NCBI RefSeq assembly: GCF_043290135.1
Contig: NC_134710.1
Span: 318,144,616-318,208,615 of the forward strand
DNA from: Rhipicephalus microplus
Lineage: Eukaryota; Arthropoda; Arachnida; Ixodida; Ixodidae
Length of the DNA stretch: 64,000 nt
Direction: 5' to 3'
Each line of letters starts with the position of its first letter. Position 1 is the first letter of the stretch. Shown in pieces: positions 21,695-33,133 of the stretch. A program made the position numbers and the translations under genes. Under the pieces are notes generated by a model. The model was not told where the DNA came from. It worked only from the letters and a program-made list of their open reading frames with translations, and made no database searches.

Positions 21695-22030
21695 AGCTTT
21701 GACGCTTCCTTTGTTTTTCAGAGCATGTTCGATTCTCTCCCTGTTATACCTTCTTACATCAGATACCTTACACTTATTTATCTACTTAGAAAGCTCTGAC
21801 AGTTATTTCTTGTCTGTTGTACTTGAGACTTTCATGCTTTGACGCTTCTTAATGAGGTTCTTCGTTTCCTGGGAAACTTGCCAGTGTCCTGTCTAACTAC
21901 CCTGCCTCCAACTTCCATTGCACACTCCGTAATGATACTCGTCAGATTATTATTCATTGTATCTACGCTAAGGTTGGTTTCCTCAACAAGAGCCAAGTAC
22001 CTGGAAGCTACACCTCTTACAAAAAAAGCT

Positions 22031-22649
22031 GCACCTCATAAAAAAATTCTTTTTTGGAGGGAAGGGAGGGGGCTCTAAAATAATTCGGACAGCTATAGAT
22101 ATCTAGTATCATTACATACTAATGCGCATGTACACACACATACCCACACTTCATTTTTACAGTTGATATAGGCGGAATCACGAATTGACTGCTATACAGT
22201 TTCTTATAACAGAAGTACGTGGCAACTACATATACAAGTCTTTTTCTTTTTTTCTTCTTTTTTTAAGAATGCCAAATTTCATAGAAATGCTATGATTGCA
22301 TAGCACCTCTCTTTATTACAAACGCACTCTGCATCAAAGTGGAAACACTTCGTCACTGTTATGTTCAACTTCAAGAATGATAATTGTATTGAAACCCTAC
22401 CTCATGCTTACATTAGACTCAACCCGCGACGATAAGTGACAAAATTTTCATGAATGCGCACCGAGACTGTAGGTTGCAACGAAAGGCGGCAAGTCCTCTC
22501 ACATATGCTTACCTCTTTCATACTGTGTGCAAGAAATGTTAAAATTCCACCCTTCCTTTGACTGCACCATCATACTCAGCCTATATTATGCTCACCCACT
22601 GGACGAAGGCCTCACCTAACGATCTCCACTTTGCCATCCTGTGCGATAA
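22031..22649. other. No gene recognised
   Basis: AT-rich DNA with no supportable gene or recognised repeat. Confidence 0.4.
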
Positions 22650-22886
22650 TTTGATAGATATGTGGGGTTTAACGTCCCAAAACCATATGATTATAAGAGA
22701 TGCCGTAGTGGAGGGCTCCAGAAATTTTGACCACCTGGGGTTCTTTAACGTGCACCCAAATCTGAGCACACGGGTCTGCAGCATTTTCGCCTCCATCGGA
22801 AATTCAGCCACCGCAGCCGGGATTCAATCCCACGACCTGCAGATCAGCAGCCAAGTACCTTAGCCACTATACCACTGTGGCGGGGT
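22650..22886 (-). mobile_element. Ruka-type SINE
   Basis: Full-length minus-strand copy from the gatatgtggggtttaacg 3' region to the tRNA head (ccactgtggcggggt). An imperfect TSD of about 17 bp is visible (gccatcctgtgcgataa at 22633, gcaatcctatgtgagca at 22887). Confidence 0.9.
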
Positions 22887-22903
22887 GCAATCCTATGTGA
22901 GCA

Positions 22904-23870
22904 GTTTCCATTTTATGCCTGGTGATTAGTACATATATTTCATCCCACCATCTTACCCTCTGTCATCATCAGCTATGTTTCCCATCTCTTGGTGTCCATT
23001 CTGTCACCCTTATGTGTCACTGCCATAAAAGTATAAAACTCAGGAAAGGACTCTCAAGCTTTTATTTAGACTGTGTTGCACCTACTTGCAGTTAAAAGAA
23101 AAAATAGATAAGCACTACGTATCCCATCAAGAAATAAAATCTCTAGCATGTCAGATGACTTCTTGTTCTCCCTGACCAGCTAGCGTGGTGATGTGCCTTC
23201 ATTCAAGCCGACATTTTATCGTCACTGGCATTTTGTCTGCAATATAACGAGGCAGCTGTCTTTTTTGCTCTAACAAGTCGCTCAGTTTTGAATTGCCAGG
23301 ACCGGGGTTTGGAAATTTACTTACAGATCTATCTGTCCAGTTGTGAGGAATTATTTTCGATTTATTGGAGTATTTATTAAATTGTCAGGTTTTAAGTGGT
23401 CATATTTTTCAAGTATCTGGATAGGTAATTTACAAGTATGCTAAACATGAAATTGTAAATATTTTTATGCTTGACATTCCTACAATATGTCCCTGCGTGG
23501 AGCCCAAGTGCTTCTAGCCTGGCAAAACTCATTGCTAACCGAAAATTCTAAACCTGCCGTCCCTATGTGCTTTACAGAATTTTGAAGGTGCAATAATTGT
23601 GATGAAAAAGGCTTTCAGTAAACACAACAGGTATGAAAAAGTTATGTGTAACAAGGAATACATACAATAAACATAGCTAACACATATTTGTGGTTGGGTC
23701 AACACTTAAAAGGAGTACTGCCACGAAAATTTGACGGTTACACTGCATTGCAGGCACACCAGCATGTGGTGTGTACAACAGCAACCAGAACTGCAGCCTA
23801 AAATGAATCATGATTGAGTTTTGAAGTTAGTAAAAGCGCCAAATAGGAAAGCCAAGCAAAAAGCCGTGAG
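22904..23870. other. No gene recognised
   Basis: About 970 bases of AT-rich DNA without a supportable gene, repeat or open frame of note. Confidence 0.4.
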
Positions 23871-23977
23871 TTCATTAAGCAGGCTGCTTTCATGAGCAAT
23901 TTATGTTGTGAGTTTTGGCCAGATCACCAGAGTAGTATACAAGATGGACAATGCTGGTGGCGACACCTGATTTGGCA

Positions 23978-25549
23978 GAGCTTGCAGTCGCAGAGCCCAG
24001 CGCCCGAGCCGGCCAGTAGGATCCTTCAGTGACATAAGCCAACATAGTGCATGATGGTCAGTTATTACAGAGAAATTTGTGCCATATAAATATGGGCGGA
24101 ACTTTGAGACTGCCCAAACAAGAGTGAGACACTCATGCTCTGTAATGTAATAGTTGCGCTCAGCAGCTTTGAGGAGGCGGCTAGCGTAGGCGAAAACTCG
24201 GTCGTGTTCCTGTTGGCGTTGGGCTAGGACGGCTCCAATCCTGTGACCACCAGCATTGGTTCGGACTTCTGTCGGAGCGGATGGGTCAAAGTGAGCCAAT
24301 ATAGGTGGAGTCGTCAGAAGCGTGATTAGATGAGAAAAGCAGCAACTTGGTCGGTACACCACGTAAACGGGACGTCTTTCTTCAGAAGCTCGAGCGATGG
24401 TTGCAAAACCTTTTACAAACCTTCTAAAGTAAGAACAGACGTTTTTAACTGAACGGGGTACAGGAAAATTGGTGACTGTACGAATTTTTTCCGGGTGTGG
24501 CTGCACACCAGATGCGTCGAGAAGGTGACCCAACACTGTAATTTGCCAGCGTCCGAAGTGGCACTTTGACGAGTTTAATTGAAGGCCTGCAGTGCGGAAT
24601 ATATCGAGGATAGCTGACAACCGCTGAGGGTGGGTCTAAAATGTTAGAGAATATAAAACAACATCGTCAAGATAACATAGACATATTGACCATTTGAACC
24701 CTTGTAGCAGAGAGTCCATCATGCGCTCGAACGTGGCTGGGGCGTTGCATAGCCCAAACGGCATGACCTTGAACTGATATAGGCTGTTTGCAGTTAAAAA
24801 TGCAGTCTTCACTAGGTCTTTTTCGTCGACAGCAATCTGCCAGTAGACGGAATGTAGGTCTATTGAAGAAAAGTATCGGGTGCCATGGAGACAATCGAGA
24901 GCGTCATCGATTCGGGGTAGAGGTTGAACGTCCTTTTTCGTGATTATATTCAGATGGCGGTAATCCACGCAAAAGCGCCACGTGCCATCTTTTTAACGAG
25001 CATAATGGGGGACGCCCAAGGGCTCGAAGAGGGTTCAATGATTCCCTTGGCTAACATCTTGGTGACTTCTTGTTGAATTACTTTACGCTCGGTGGCAGAC
25101 ACCCGGTATGGTCGCCGATGAATGGGATGAGAATCACCTGTGTTAATGCGGTGCTTGACGAGTGGACGGCTGTCTATATCGAATATATCGCGGTATGAAG
25201 CCAGAAGACGGCAGAATGCGGCTGACTTCTCAGGTTCGAGGTTCGGGGCGATCATGGAGCGTAAGGTTGCATCCAAGCACTTGGTATCCTGCGAGTGACG
25301 TGGGTGATCGGGACATACGTCTACCGCAAAACAGGTGACGTGGTCGTCAATTAAGGGTCTTAGCGTGGCGACGGATATTCTTTGAGGTAGCACTTGTTTT
25401 ATAAAACCGAAATTGATAACAGGTAAATATGTTCGGTTAGAGGCCATGGTTAACACGGAGTGTGGGACAGTAATGTCACGCGCCAGGGGAACATCGGGAA
25501 TAGGCGTCACAATATAATCACTGTCGGGCACAGGAGAGGGTGTTGCCAA
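23978..25549 (-). pseudogene. Gypsy 2 reverse transcriptase and RNase H
   Basis: RT motifs in order: HRINTGDSHPIHRRPYRVS, KGIIEPSSSPWASPIMLVKK, MDYRHLNIITKKDVQPLPRI, YFSSIDLHSVYWQIAVDEKD, MPFGLCNAPATFERMMD and the catalytic CYLDDVVLYS at 24660-24690. RNase H follows with [31 protein letters not shown] and [15 protein letters not shown]. The first RNase H Asp appears as Asn (VRTNAG instead of TDAS). Frameshifts lie near 24640, 24960 and 24380. Confidence 0.85.
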
Positions 25550-25990
25550 TTCAACGAATGTGAGAGCTTTAGGTGGTATCTGGAAGATGTCAGTGGTGCA
25601 CTGTTCAGGAGTTCAGGGTGGGAATTCAGGAGAAGAGGAAGTTCTAAACAGAGAGTGCCGGCAGAACAGTTAATCAGGGCAGAATGCGTCGATAAGAAGT
25701 CCATCCCGAAGAAGACGATATGAGGGCAACTGTCGAGCACGGTAAATAAAACAGGAACTTGGCGGCCGGGAAGGCTAATACGAGCGGTACACATTCCAAT
25801 GAAAGCTACAGTTCCACCATTGGCAACACGGACGGCTTGTGTTGCGGCAGGCGTGAGTACTTTTTTTGAGGCGGCGACAGAGACGAGCACTCATTATTGA
25901 CACCCGAGCTCCAGTGTCAACTAAAGCCGTCAAAGAAAGACCGTCCACATGCACTTCCAGCAAGTTCTTATTAGTAAGTAGCGTCAACAA
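25507..25990 (-). pseudogene. Gypsy 2 aspartic protease
   Basis: Contains LVDTGARVSIMSARL (the DTG-type active site), and in the adjoining frame IGMCTARISLPGRQ and the hydrophobic FFGMDFL motif (IxGxDFL in the family). The two halves are in different frames, with a frameshift near 25780-25890. It would cleave the Gag-Pol polyprotein. Confidence 0.75.
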
Positions 25991-26712
25991 AGGATTCGGG
26001 TCAGTCGCACTTGATGCAGCACTACCTCCAGAAGCTGCATAATCTAGTTTTCCATCAGGAAAGATCCATAGTTAGTCGGCGATGAATAGCGGCGGGGTAG
26101 GAGCGACAGAGAAGGACGGCGTTGCATTGACGGTGCACGCGCACCAGAGCGGCTGTTAGGTGTGTTGGAAGCAGGATACTCACGGCTGGGCGAATACCGA
26201 CGGGCGTCCTCGTATGGCCGAGAAGAAGAAGAAAATTATCTCTAATGAGGGGGGGGGGGGGTCCAAGTGCTGCGGCAATAGCGGGAGACGTGTCCAACTC
26301 AGTGACAGCGGAAGCAGATTGGCTTGTCGTCTGCTGTTCTCCACACAGTCGAATCGCGGGATCTGGGCAGAATGTATGGTTCGTGGCGTGGTGCATTTAT
26401 TGGCATCGGTCTGTAGCCCAGTCGCGAGATGGAGCAGGCGACAGGAAAACCAAGGTTAGCAATTTCTTGCTGCACGACTTCCATAACTGAGACCACTGGA
26501 GGTGTTTGCACGGTGCCCTAGTCGAGTGCAAGTGCATGAAACGGCGCCGGACAGGCCGCCTCAAGCTCGCGCCGAATGATGCGTGTGACATTCACATGCA
26601 AGGGTGCTGCAGCACTGAGATCGGTACAGGTTGACGTGACAGCCGTGTTAGGGAGCCGTGAAAATTGAGGCCGAACTCGGCGGTTTTTGGCCATTTCAAA
26701 GTGGCGGCATTC

Positions 26713-27237
26713 CTAAATTATGATATCGACGGTCGTGACATTGTTGTACACGAGCAAGTTGAAAGCGTTGTCCGCGATACCCTCGAGTATGTGGCCCCCC
26801 TTGTCACTCTCGGTCATTTGCTCGTCCACTTTGTGGCACAACGCGAGCACGTCCTGTATGTACGAGACATACGACTCGGTTGATGAATGTACTTGGGTGG
26901 CGAGTTTTTGTCGTGTGGCCATTTGTCGACCGGACAGGTCCCTAAAAATGTCGCGTAGTTGGTCCTTGAAGATGTCCCAGCTGGTGAGCTCGGCCTCATG
27001 AGCATCGAACCATACACACGGGGTGGAATCCAAGTAAAAGATTACGTTGGCGAGCATCATGGTTGGGTCCCATCGGTGAGACAGGCTAACGCGCTCGTAC
27101 ATGCGGAGCCAGTAGTCGACGTCAAGGCCAGGCTGAGCGGAGAATGTACCGGGATCACAGGGGTGGGACATCGCTAGGTACGTAGTAGCTGGCGCTCCAG
27201 GTGATGGTGGTGAGGGGGTGTTGTCATTAGAAGCCAT
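26713..27237 (-). pseudogene. Gypsy 2 Gag, capsid part
   Basis: Start chosen at the ATG at 27237 (MASNDNTPSPPSPG), the first Met after the LTR/leader. The Gag capsid-like region has YWLRMYERVSLSHRWDP, FYLDSTPCVWFDAHE and SWDIFKDQLRDIFRD, the usual Ty3/Gypsy retrotransposon Gag pattern. It forms the particle that holds the RNA. Downstream, a zinc knuckle C-x2-C-x4-H-x4-C is encoded around 26270-26330 but has a stop between its second Cys and the His, so Gag is not intact. Confidence 0.75.
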
Positions 27238-27532
27238 CGCCGGAGGCTGGACAGTGCGGTCACTGCGAAGCTTCGTGGTGAGGATGGGGACTGTTCCACC
27301 TCCACCAAATATGTTACGGAATAGAGACGCCGTATTGACGAGGCTGTGGATGAAATATATTTCAAACCAGCAGCAGCAGTGGCGTGACCGGTAGACCAGA
27401 CATTGAGCGGAGACCACTTTTCGTCTTCATTAAGCGGGCTGCGCTCATAAGCAATTTATCTCCCGAGTTTTGGCCAGATCAACAGAGATGTATACGAGAT
27501 GGACAACACTGGTGGTGACACCTGATTTGGCA

Positions 27533-28066
27533 AAGCCTATCTAGAGACCCAGAAACCTGACATTGCAGTGACTTATCTGCTAACTACCCCTCTGTAAATC
27601 ATTGACGGTGAGACTATCATGAACTAACACTATTCTCATTACTTTTTTTTCCGACAAAACAGGGACAAGGCTGAAAAGAAAAAAATTATAGTGTAGTTGG
27701 TCGAAATGCCACGAGATGCCGCTACTGGCTCCACTGCTGCCATCAACCACACTGGTAAAGGTGTACCGCGAACGTTAGAAAAATCTATAAACAAACTACA
27801 GCTCTCTACTACATTGTGGACAGATAACCGTTTTGAGCTCCGCCATATGTACATGGAATTTGCACACATTTACAACGCAGCATTGCCCCATGTCACTGAG
27901 TCAGTAAAGCATAAATTATGGTACTTACATGTAACACACACACTGTTATACGATACCCATGTTGTGATTTAACTGCTTTCTTAATTTACTTCTGAACATG
28001 CGACTGTATAAATGACAGGAGCAAAAACGTTTTCAGCATGTCAAATACCAGGGCTGCTGAAACAGA
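27533..28066. other. No gene recognised
   Basis: No supportable gene. A plus-strand open frame of 91 codons (27697-27972) has no recognisable motif. Confidence 0.4.
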
Positions 28067-28450
28067 AGGACCGACTGACCAATGTTCAACTGTTGTTCAC
28101 ATGGAACCCTTCTCCACTTCAGTCCTCAAGGTTCTCACTTGAGTATTTAATACTACCACCAAGATCTGCACTAGCGATGGCTCCAGGCAGGGTCACGCCC
28201 GACACCTTCAACGCACACCGCTTCAGTCCTCTTACTCGTCATGGCTTAGCACACCCTCATTTCATGCTTCTCGGCCAATGACGGCAGGGGATAGACGCAA
28301 CGCTCCAGGGTCATCCATTTACAGGGCTAGCTGATTTCGCAGGCGAGTTCTTACACACTCCTTAGCGGATTCAGACTTCCTTGGTCACCGTCCTGCTGAT
28401 CTTGTCCAATTGAGTTAAATAGCTACCTCAGTTGGATAAGATCAAGGTGA
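28067..28450 (-). pseudogene. 28S-rRNA-derived repeat, copy 1
   Basis: Reading the minus strand, 28067-28405 follows a conserved stretch of eukaryotic large-subunit rRNA: the complements of aggaccgactgacc, catggaacccttctccactt, ctaccaccaagatctgcac, ggctccaggc, tccttagcggattcagac and ttccttggtcaccgtcctgc are all present in rRNA order. Numerous substitutions and small indels show it is not functional. After 28405 it departs from rRNA into sequence also found in copy 2 (gatcttgtccaattgag), which here forms an imperfect hairpin with 28430-28447. An rRNA gene fragment is certain in kind; its way of spreading is not. Confidence 0.8.
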
Positions 28451-30095
28451 CAGCCTAGGGCGAGATTCAAAAAGAGAATGGTGCTTTTCTCACCGCATTT
28501 TTTATTATGCTGTCACATGGTGCACTGCTGGTCGTGACTAAACCCAACCCTCACCAAACTGCTGAACAGTGACTGGCTCTCTTATGCAGCTTGTGTAAAG
28601 AAGACAATCATGATAAAGAAGTGTGGTCTACATCAGGCCCAACGGAGATCAAATGTGACCGTGTGACACTGGTGTTACACTCTTCCCAGCTCCACGGCCA
28701 TTCACCACACTAGATAAGACCTCTAGCCTGATGATCAAGAAAACAAGCACTAGAAGCACTCAACAGCAGAAGAAAAAGCAGCATTGATGACATGGCAGAT
28801 GGCGGCAAGTGACATTACCAGTATTTGCGGTCACCTGATAGTATTCGTTCTTGAGCAGACCAAGCATGTCACAGGGCCCTCAAATACTGCTTGAAATCAA
28901 AAACTTCTTCCGACCATAGCGTAAGAGCACATAATTTAACTTTCATCTTGTTCTCAGACAAAAGTGCTATGACAAATGAGACAGTAGCTACTAAGAAAAA
29001 ATTAGATACTGAGGTTTACAAATTTTGTGCTGGCTCTTCAACTATGGGTGCAAATGAAAAAAATGGTTTATGCCGTTGTTTTCATTGCAGGGAAAAACAT
29101 TAAGGGAGTGTAAGCACATGTCAAGCTGTAAATTTAGGTCGTTTGGTATATTATTGGCTGAAGTTGGGACATTGAATTACAAGTGCACATCTTGTCATGC
29201 TGATGATATCTTGTCAGCCTATCAATATGCCCACTCTGTCGAGCTATGACGACTCATTATGTGACCTGCCGGCCGGGAAAAAACACCACTTACCTAACAT
29301 AACCTTCTGCACTCGTTACAGTAGGCGTGCTAGCTCAAACACTAGGACTAACGGATGTGGATGTGACATGCGGCACTTACTTCATTATAGAGCACAAAAA
29401 GCAGCATCTATCGCTCCGTCAAAACTAAACAAAAATAAGTGCTGCAGTTAAAGACCCCTCACTAATTGCATCTTCTTTTGTATATCCTATTGGCCATGGC
29501 TGTTACACTTCATAAATACAAGGTTAAAATTTGATTCCTGACTGGATGAAGGTCCTTGACATGCACATTTTACTCCTTAGAAGCATGCCACTTGAGATCT
29601 TTCAAAAGCTATGAACCAAAGCATTAGAAATAGCAGCCAGCACCTGCTCGAACCACCACTAGTGAGAATATGTACTTACATGCATCTGAACATGCATAGA
29701 CACATATGTGCTATAGAAATTTAATGAGAAAGTGTACTTAAACAGGTGGTGGTCACATAACCTGAAGAGAAATGAATGTAACGTACAATATTATAGACCG
29801 ATTGGTTATTGACACATTGTCATAGAAGGCAGCAATCTACATCGTGCCACTTCAGAGTTCTCAGTATTTTGTAGTCGCTGATTTGTCCAAGTTACTGGTA
29901 GGCTAGTAACCTATGCCCTGTCACTCTGTTTTTCTATTTTGCCAGCATCACTACTACGAGATCAAGAGTTCACAGGAACATCCCACTAGACACCAATGTG
30001 GTTATTTCCTAAATGTAACTGAGCAAACCACTAGTCATTTTTTTCCAATCAGTACAAAACAAAAGTGCAAGAACTGAACCTGTAACAGAAACTAT
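28451..30095. other. No gene recognised
   Basis: About 1.6 kb of AT-rich DNA with only short, motif-free open frames. Confidence 0.4.
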
Positions 30096-30119
30096 GCTAT
30101 ATATTACTGCCTCTAGGGG

Positions 30120-30285
30120 TGGAAGTGGGCTTCAGTATTTTGGAGCAGCTTTGGGAGCAGGAATAATGCAGTTTTGGAGCAGCCTTGGAGCAGTAAAAAG
30201 AGAGCTTTGTAGCAACTCTGGAGCAGCAAAACGGGTTTTTGAAGCATCTAAATTCAGATTTGGGAAGATTTTTCAGGCAACACAT
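30120..30285 (+). repeat. Short degenerate ggagcag repeat
   Basis: Irregular repeats of tttggagcag / cttggagcag / ctctggagcag over about 165 bases. They look like a decayed low-order tandem repeat. No gene function is apparent. Confidence 0.5.
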
Positions 30286-30395
30286 CATTCTTAATTGGAA
30301 TTTTCGCTTTCTGACAAACACAAAACATTTCAGTGGTTTTTACTAAGCATGCAATGCTGATCAAGTGACCAGGCTTACCCTAAATTCACGTATAT

Positions 30396-30557
30396 TGTTA
30401 CGGGGATTACAAATACACAGAAGAGATAAACGAGTGTATTTGCAATATTTACAGGTAGGTGTGACACCCCAGGGCTGCTAGGATCTCGCGCGCCGAATTC
30501 ACTTCTTCTTCATTGATGTATCTACGACGGCGGAGCCATACCCACTGCCTCGCAACA
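30396..30557. mobile_element. Solo LTR (Gypsy type)
   Basis: A 162 bp unit starting TGTTACGGGGATTAC and ending TCGCAACA, flanked by the 4 bp duplication ATAT (30392-30395, 30558-30561). TG...CA ends, a 4 bp TSD and the absence of internal sequence point to LTR-LTR recombination. Confidence 0.75.
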
Positions 30558-30561
30558 ATAT

Positions 30562-31178
30562 TGAACCTTAAAACATCAAAAGTGAAAGTGCAGCAACTCA
30601 AATAAAAAACATAGGCGGCATTCCGGACAGCTACTAGACCTCAAACGAACGAAAAAAATCAATGTTAAAATGTTGTGATGTTCAGAAATGTGATTAAAAT
30701 GCCCCATCCAAAATGAACAGCAACTCAAGGCTAGATATGAGCTACTGTGTAAAAAAATTTATCTTCATACTAAACCTATAGGGCTCTATAAAAAGCAATG
30801 TTAAAACGTATGTACCCATAATTGAATTGTCACAGCCAACATGAGAACCACGAGGAAATTTAGATGCTGTCGCTGCGCCACTGCTAAGCAATTAAGTAAA
30901 ATTTTTTTGTTACGATAGAAATTATATGGCACACAACGAGTTTTCGTCACCGTCGCCATGTTCAGTGTAAACTACTATAGGTACCATTTCACGTGCATTG
31001 CACGTTCGACCCGCGTGTAAAATTGCGCAAGCTGGGGTGATGAGCGCTGCTGAAGCCAAGATTAAACGAGATCGCTGATTTTCCTCACTTGGAAGGCGTA
31101 CGCAATAGCATCCCATCAGGTGTCAGAACTGCCATCGATTGCTCAAGCAGAGAGAAGATGCACACCCGTCTCACTTTG
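30562..31178. other. No gene recognised
   Basis: No supportable coding region or repeat. Confidence 0.4.
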
Positions 31179-31418
31179 ATGATTTGATATGTGGGGTTTA
31201 ACGCCCCAAAACCACCCTCTGATTATGTTAGACGCCGTAGTGGAGGGCTCCGGAAATTTCGACCACCTGGGGTACTTTAACGTGCACCCAAATCTGAGCA
31301 CACGGGTCTATGGCATTTTCTTCTCCATCAAAAAATGCCCTCGCCACAGCCGGGGTTCGAGCCTGTGACCTACAGGTCCGCAGCTGAGTACTTTAGCCAG
31401 TAGACCACCACGGCGGGG
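31179..31418 (-). mobile_element. Ruka-type SINE
   Basis: Minus-strand copy with 3' end gatatgtggggtttaacg at the left and tRNA head at the right (ccaccacggcgggg). The TSD is not clear. It carries a few indels (ctccatcaaaaaatgccctcgcc). Confidence 0.9.
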
Positions 31419-32273
31419 ACACGAGCCCGTCTTAAAGGAGAACTCCGGTGTTTTTTCGATATTGACTGATTTCAATAAAACTTTCAACATACGCTCGCGT
31501 TGGTACTGTGCTGATATGTGGCAAATTATACAACCACAATTCATTTAGTTTTTTAGAAAACAACTTTCGAATTTGGTAGCTGATTCTGGAATCACACTTG
31601 TAAACGCGGACCACCCTGTGTACATGTCAGGTCCTACTCTTTTTTCAAAAACCCCATCTTTCCCAGCATACGGATGCAGCGAACGCTTTCTTCTACGAGG
31701 TGACGACAACGCGAGCGAGACAGTTAAGTTTTGTCAGCTCCATACAGCGTATTAGTAGTCGTTGCCATCGGGTCTTACAATATTGAGCAACGACTAAATC
31801 GCTTCGGGGCATGTCAGATGCTTCAGGCGCCGGAGGGTCGATATCTATGCTTCCTCGCTGAGTACCTGTAATCATCACTGAACTTGCCCCTGGTAACTTC
31901 AGATTAGCCGCTTTGTGAGCTTTGTTTTTTCGTTGTTTTAGTGCCGCTGTGCTTGCCTGGCGCTATAAGCAAACAGGTTTCTCCTGCATTCGACAGATGG
32001 CACTCTGCTGAAAAAGGCGAGACTTTTAAATTTTCATTGACACTGTCCACGCTCGCACTACCCGCAAATGTTTAGCATGGTTGTGAAACTATGCTTTGAC
32101 TTTATTGTGTTGTTGTTTTGAGATCTAATGGCTTGATTTACCGTTCTTTCAATCATCAACAGCACTGGCTTACACTCCACAATAATATGAATAGATACAT
32201 AAAAAATTTTTTTTCTTCTTTTTTCAAAAACAAAAATGGGAGGTGGGTTAATTATGCTTGTGGATTCAATACG
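31419..32273. other. No gene recognised
   Basis: No supportable gene. Short open frames on both strands lack motifs. Confidence 0.4.
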
Positions 32274-32590
32274 CAAGTGAATACGGTATTTTATACTACC
32301 AACACCATCTCCACCAGCGGCAGCTCCAGGCGGGCTCACGCGCCACACCTTCAACGCACACCGCTGCGGCCCTCCTGGTCATCACAGCTTTGCACCCCCC
32401 CCACCCCCACCCCATTTCGTACTTCTCAGCCAGGGACGGCTGGGTATAGGCACGACGCTAAAGCGCCACTTATTTTCGGGGCTAGTTCCTTTGGCAGGTG
32501 AGTTGTCACACACTACTTGGCGGATTCAGACTTCCATGGACACTGTCCTACTAATCTTGTCCAACTGAGGTAAATAGTTACCTAATCGAG
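32274..32590 (-). pseudogene. 28S-rRNA-derived repeat, copy 2
   Basis: Matches copy 1 (28140-28430) and the same stretch of 28S rRNA on the minus strand: actaccaacaccatctcc, ggctcacgcg, cttcaacgcacaccgc, gggctagttcctttggcag, cacactacttggcggattc, ttccatggacactgtcc. It continues beyond the rRNA-like part with the same non-rRNA extension as copy 1 (aatcttgtccaactgag, then taaatagttacct). The shared junction means both copies descend from one chimeric unit. Confidence 0.8.
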
Positions 32591-32978
32591 AGCATATCAG
32601 GCACAAGAGTACGACACATCTAATGATTTCTATTGAATTACCATGCCTGCCCACAAACTCTTTTGCCAAAGGCCACAATTGCTGCCACAACTGAGACAGC
32701 CTCTCCCACCAGCACCCCTCAGTGCTCCTTTAACTGATGGAGTCAGTCAGCATGTATTATCTCTGCTTGAGCCGCACCTGTCCGCAGCCTTCACAAGCTT
32801 TCACCCTCATTTATAAACCATACCACGTACAAAGATGTTACCAATTCATATCAATTTATACAGATCATGGCAGCGATAGCAAAAGTGCACTTTGGCGTTC
32901 ATATAAATTGCCACAGTAAAAATGTCATATTGCCATTTAGAATGTAACAGCGAGAAACCAATGAGAAGCACTGCAAAC
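32591..32978. other. No gene recognised
   Basis: No supportable feature other than its position just downstream of the exon candidate at 32979-33133. Confidence 0.4.
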
Positions 32979-33133
32979 CTCGAACGACTTGCACTTTTTT
33001 TCGTGAACTTCTTGGAGAGACTCATACGCCTTGCGAAGCTCCTGAAGTTCGGCGTGATCCACTTGCCATCTGCGCCGTTGGGCACAGAGGTCCTCAATTG
33101 TTCCATCCTTCGCCTCACACTTCTGGTTCAAAT
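32979..33133 (-). CDS. Internal exon of a coiled-coil protein (GCC2-like golgin, tentative)
   Basis: Minus-strand exon candidate. The 3' splice site tctttctcag lies just before 33133. The exon encodes a heptad-rich, highly charged helix including KCEAKDGTIEDLCAQRRRW, HAELQELRKAYESLQ and EVHEKKCKSF. It starts with two bases that complete a codon (phase 1), matching the phase at the end of the exon at 56471-56555. The downstream donor is uncertain: GTTTGC after 32979 or a GC-type GCAAGT after 32993. Golgins tether vesicles at the trans-Golgi; the assignment to that family comes mainly from the neighbouring exon and is a suggestion. Confidence 0.5.

Larger units (their letters stand above)
18384..22030 (-). 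mobile_element. RTE/BovB-like LINE copy 1, split by a Harbinger transposon
   Basis: A minus-strand LINE, 5' truncated near 22030. It ends at the left in an ATC-rich microsatellite (18394-18420), the typical RTE tail. The 18421-18743 part encodes the C-terminus, and the frame resumes at 20439. The corresponding plus-strand copy is at 41393-44211 plus 54364-54796. Local lesions include a 40 bp tandem duplication (18541/18581), a 64 bp tandem duplication (20821/20885) and loss of about 240 bp covering the catalytic FADD region. The copy is inactive. Confidence 0.85.
23871..27532 (-). mobile_element. Gypsy LTR retrotransposon 2 (integrase lost)
   Basis: Minus strand. The 5' LTR is 27312-27532 (221 bp, TG...CA: starts TGCCAAATCAGGTGTC on the minus strand, ends CGTAACA). 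A 107 bp piece of the 3' LTR lies at 23871-23977. Gag, protease, RT and RNase H are present in order, but the frame runs from RNase H (RWALRLQ) straight into the 3' LTR. So RNase H end, connection and integrase are deleted. A primer-binding-like TGGTGGAGGTGG follows the 5' LTR, as in Gypsy 1. Confidence 0.85.

Noticed and set aside
28891..29103. Cysteine-containing 70-residue frame (CRCFHCREKH at the end)
   Set aside because: The spacing does not fit a zinc finger and no exon boundaries are seen.
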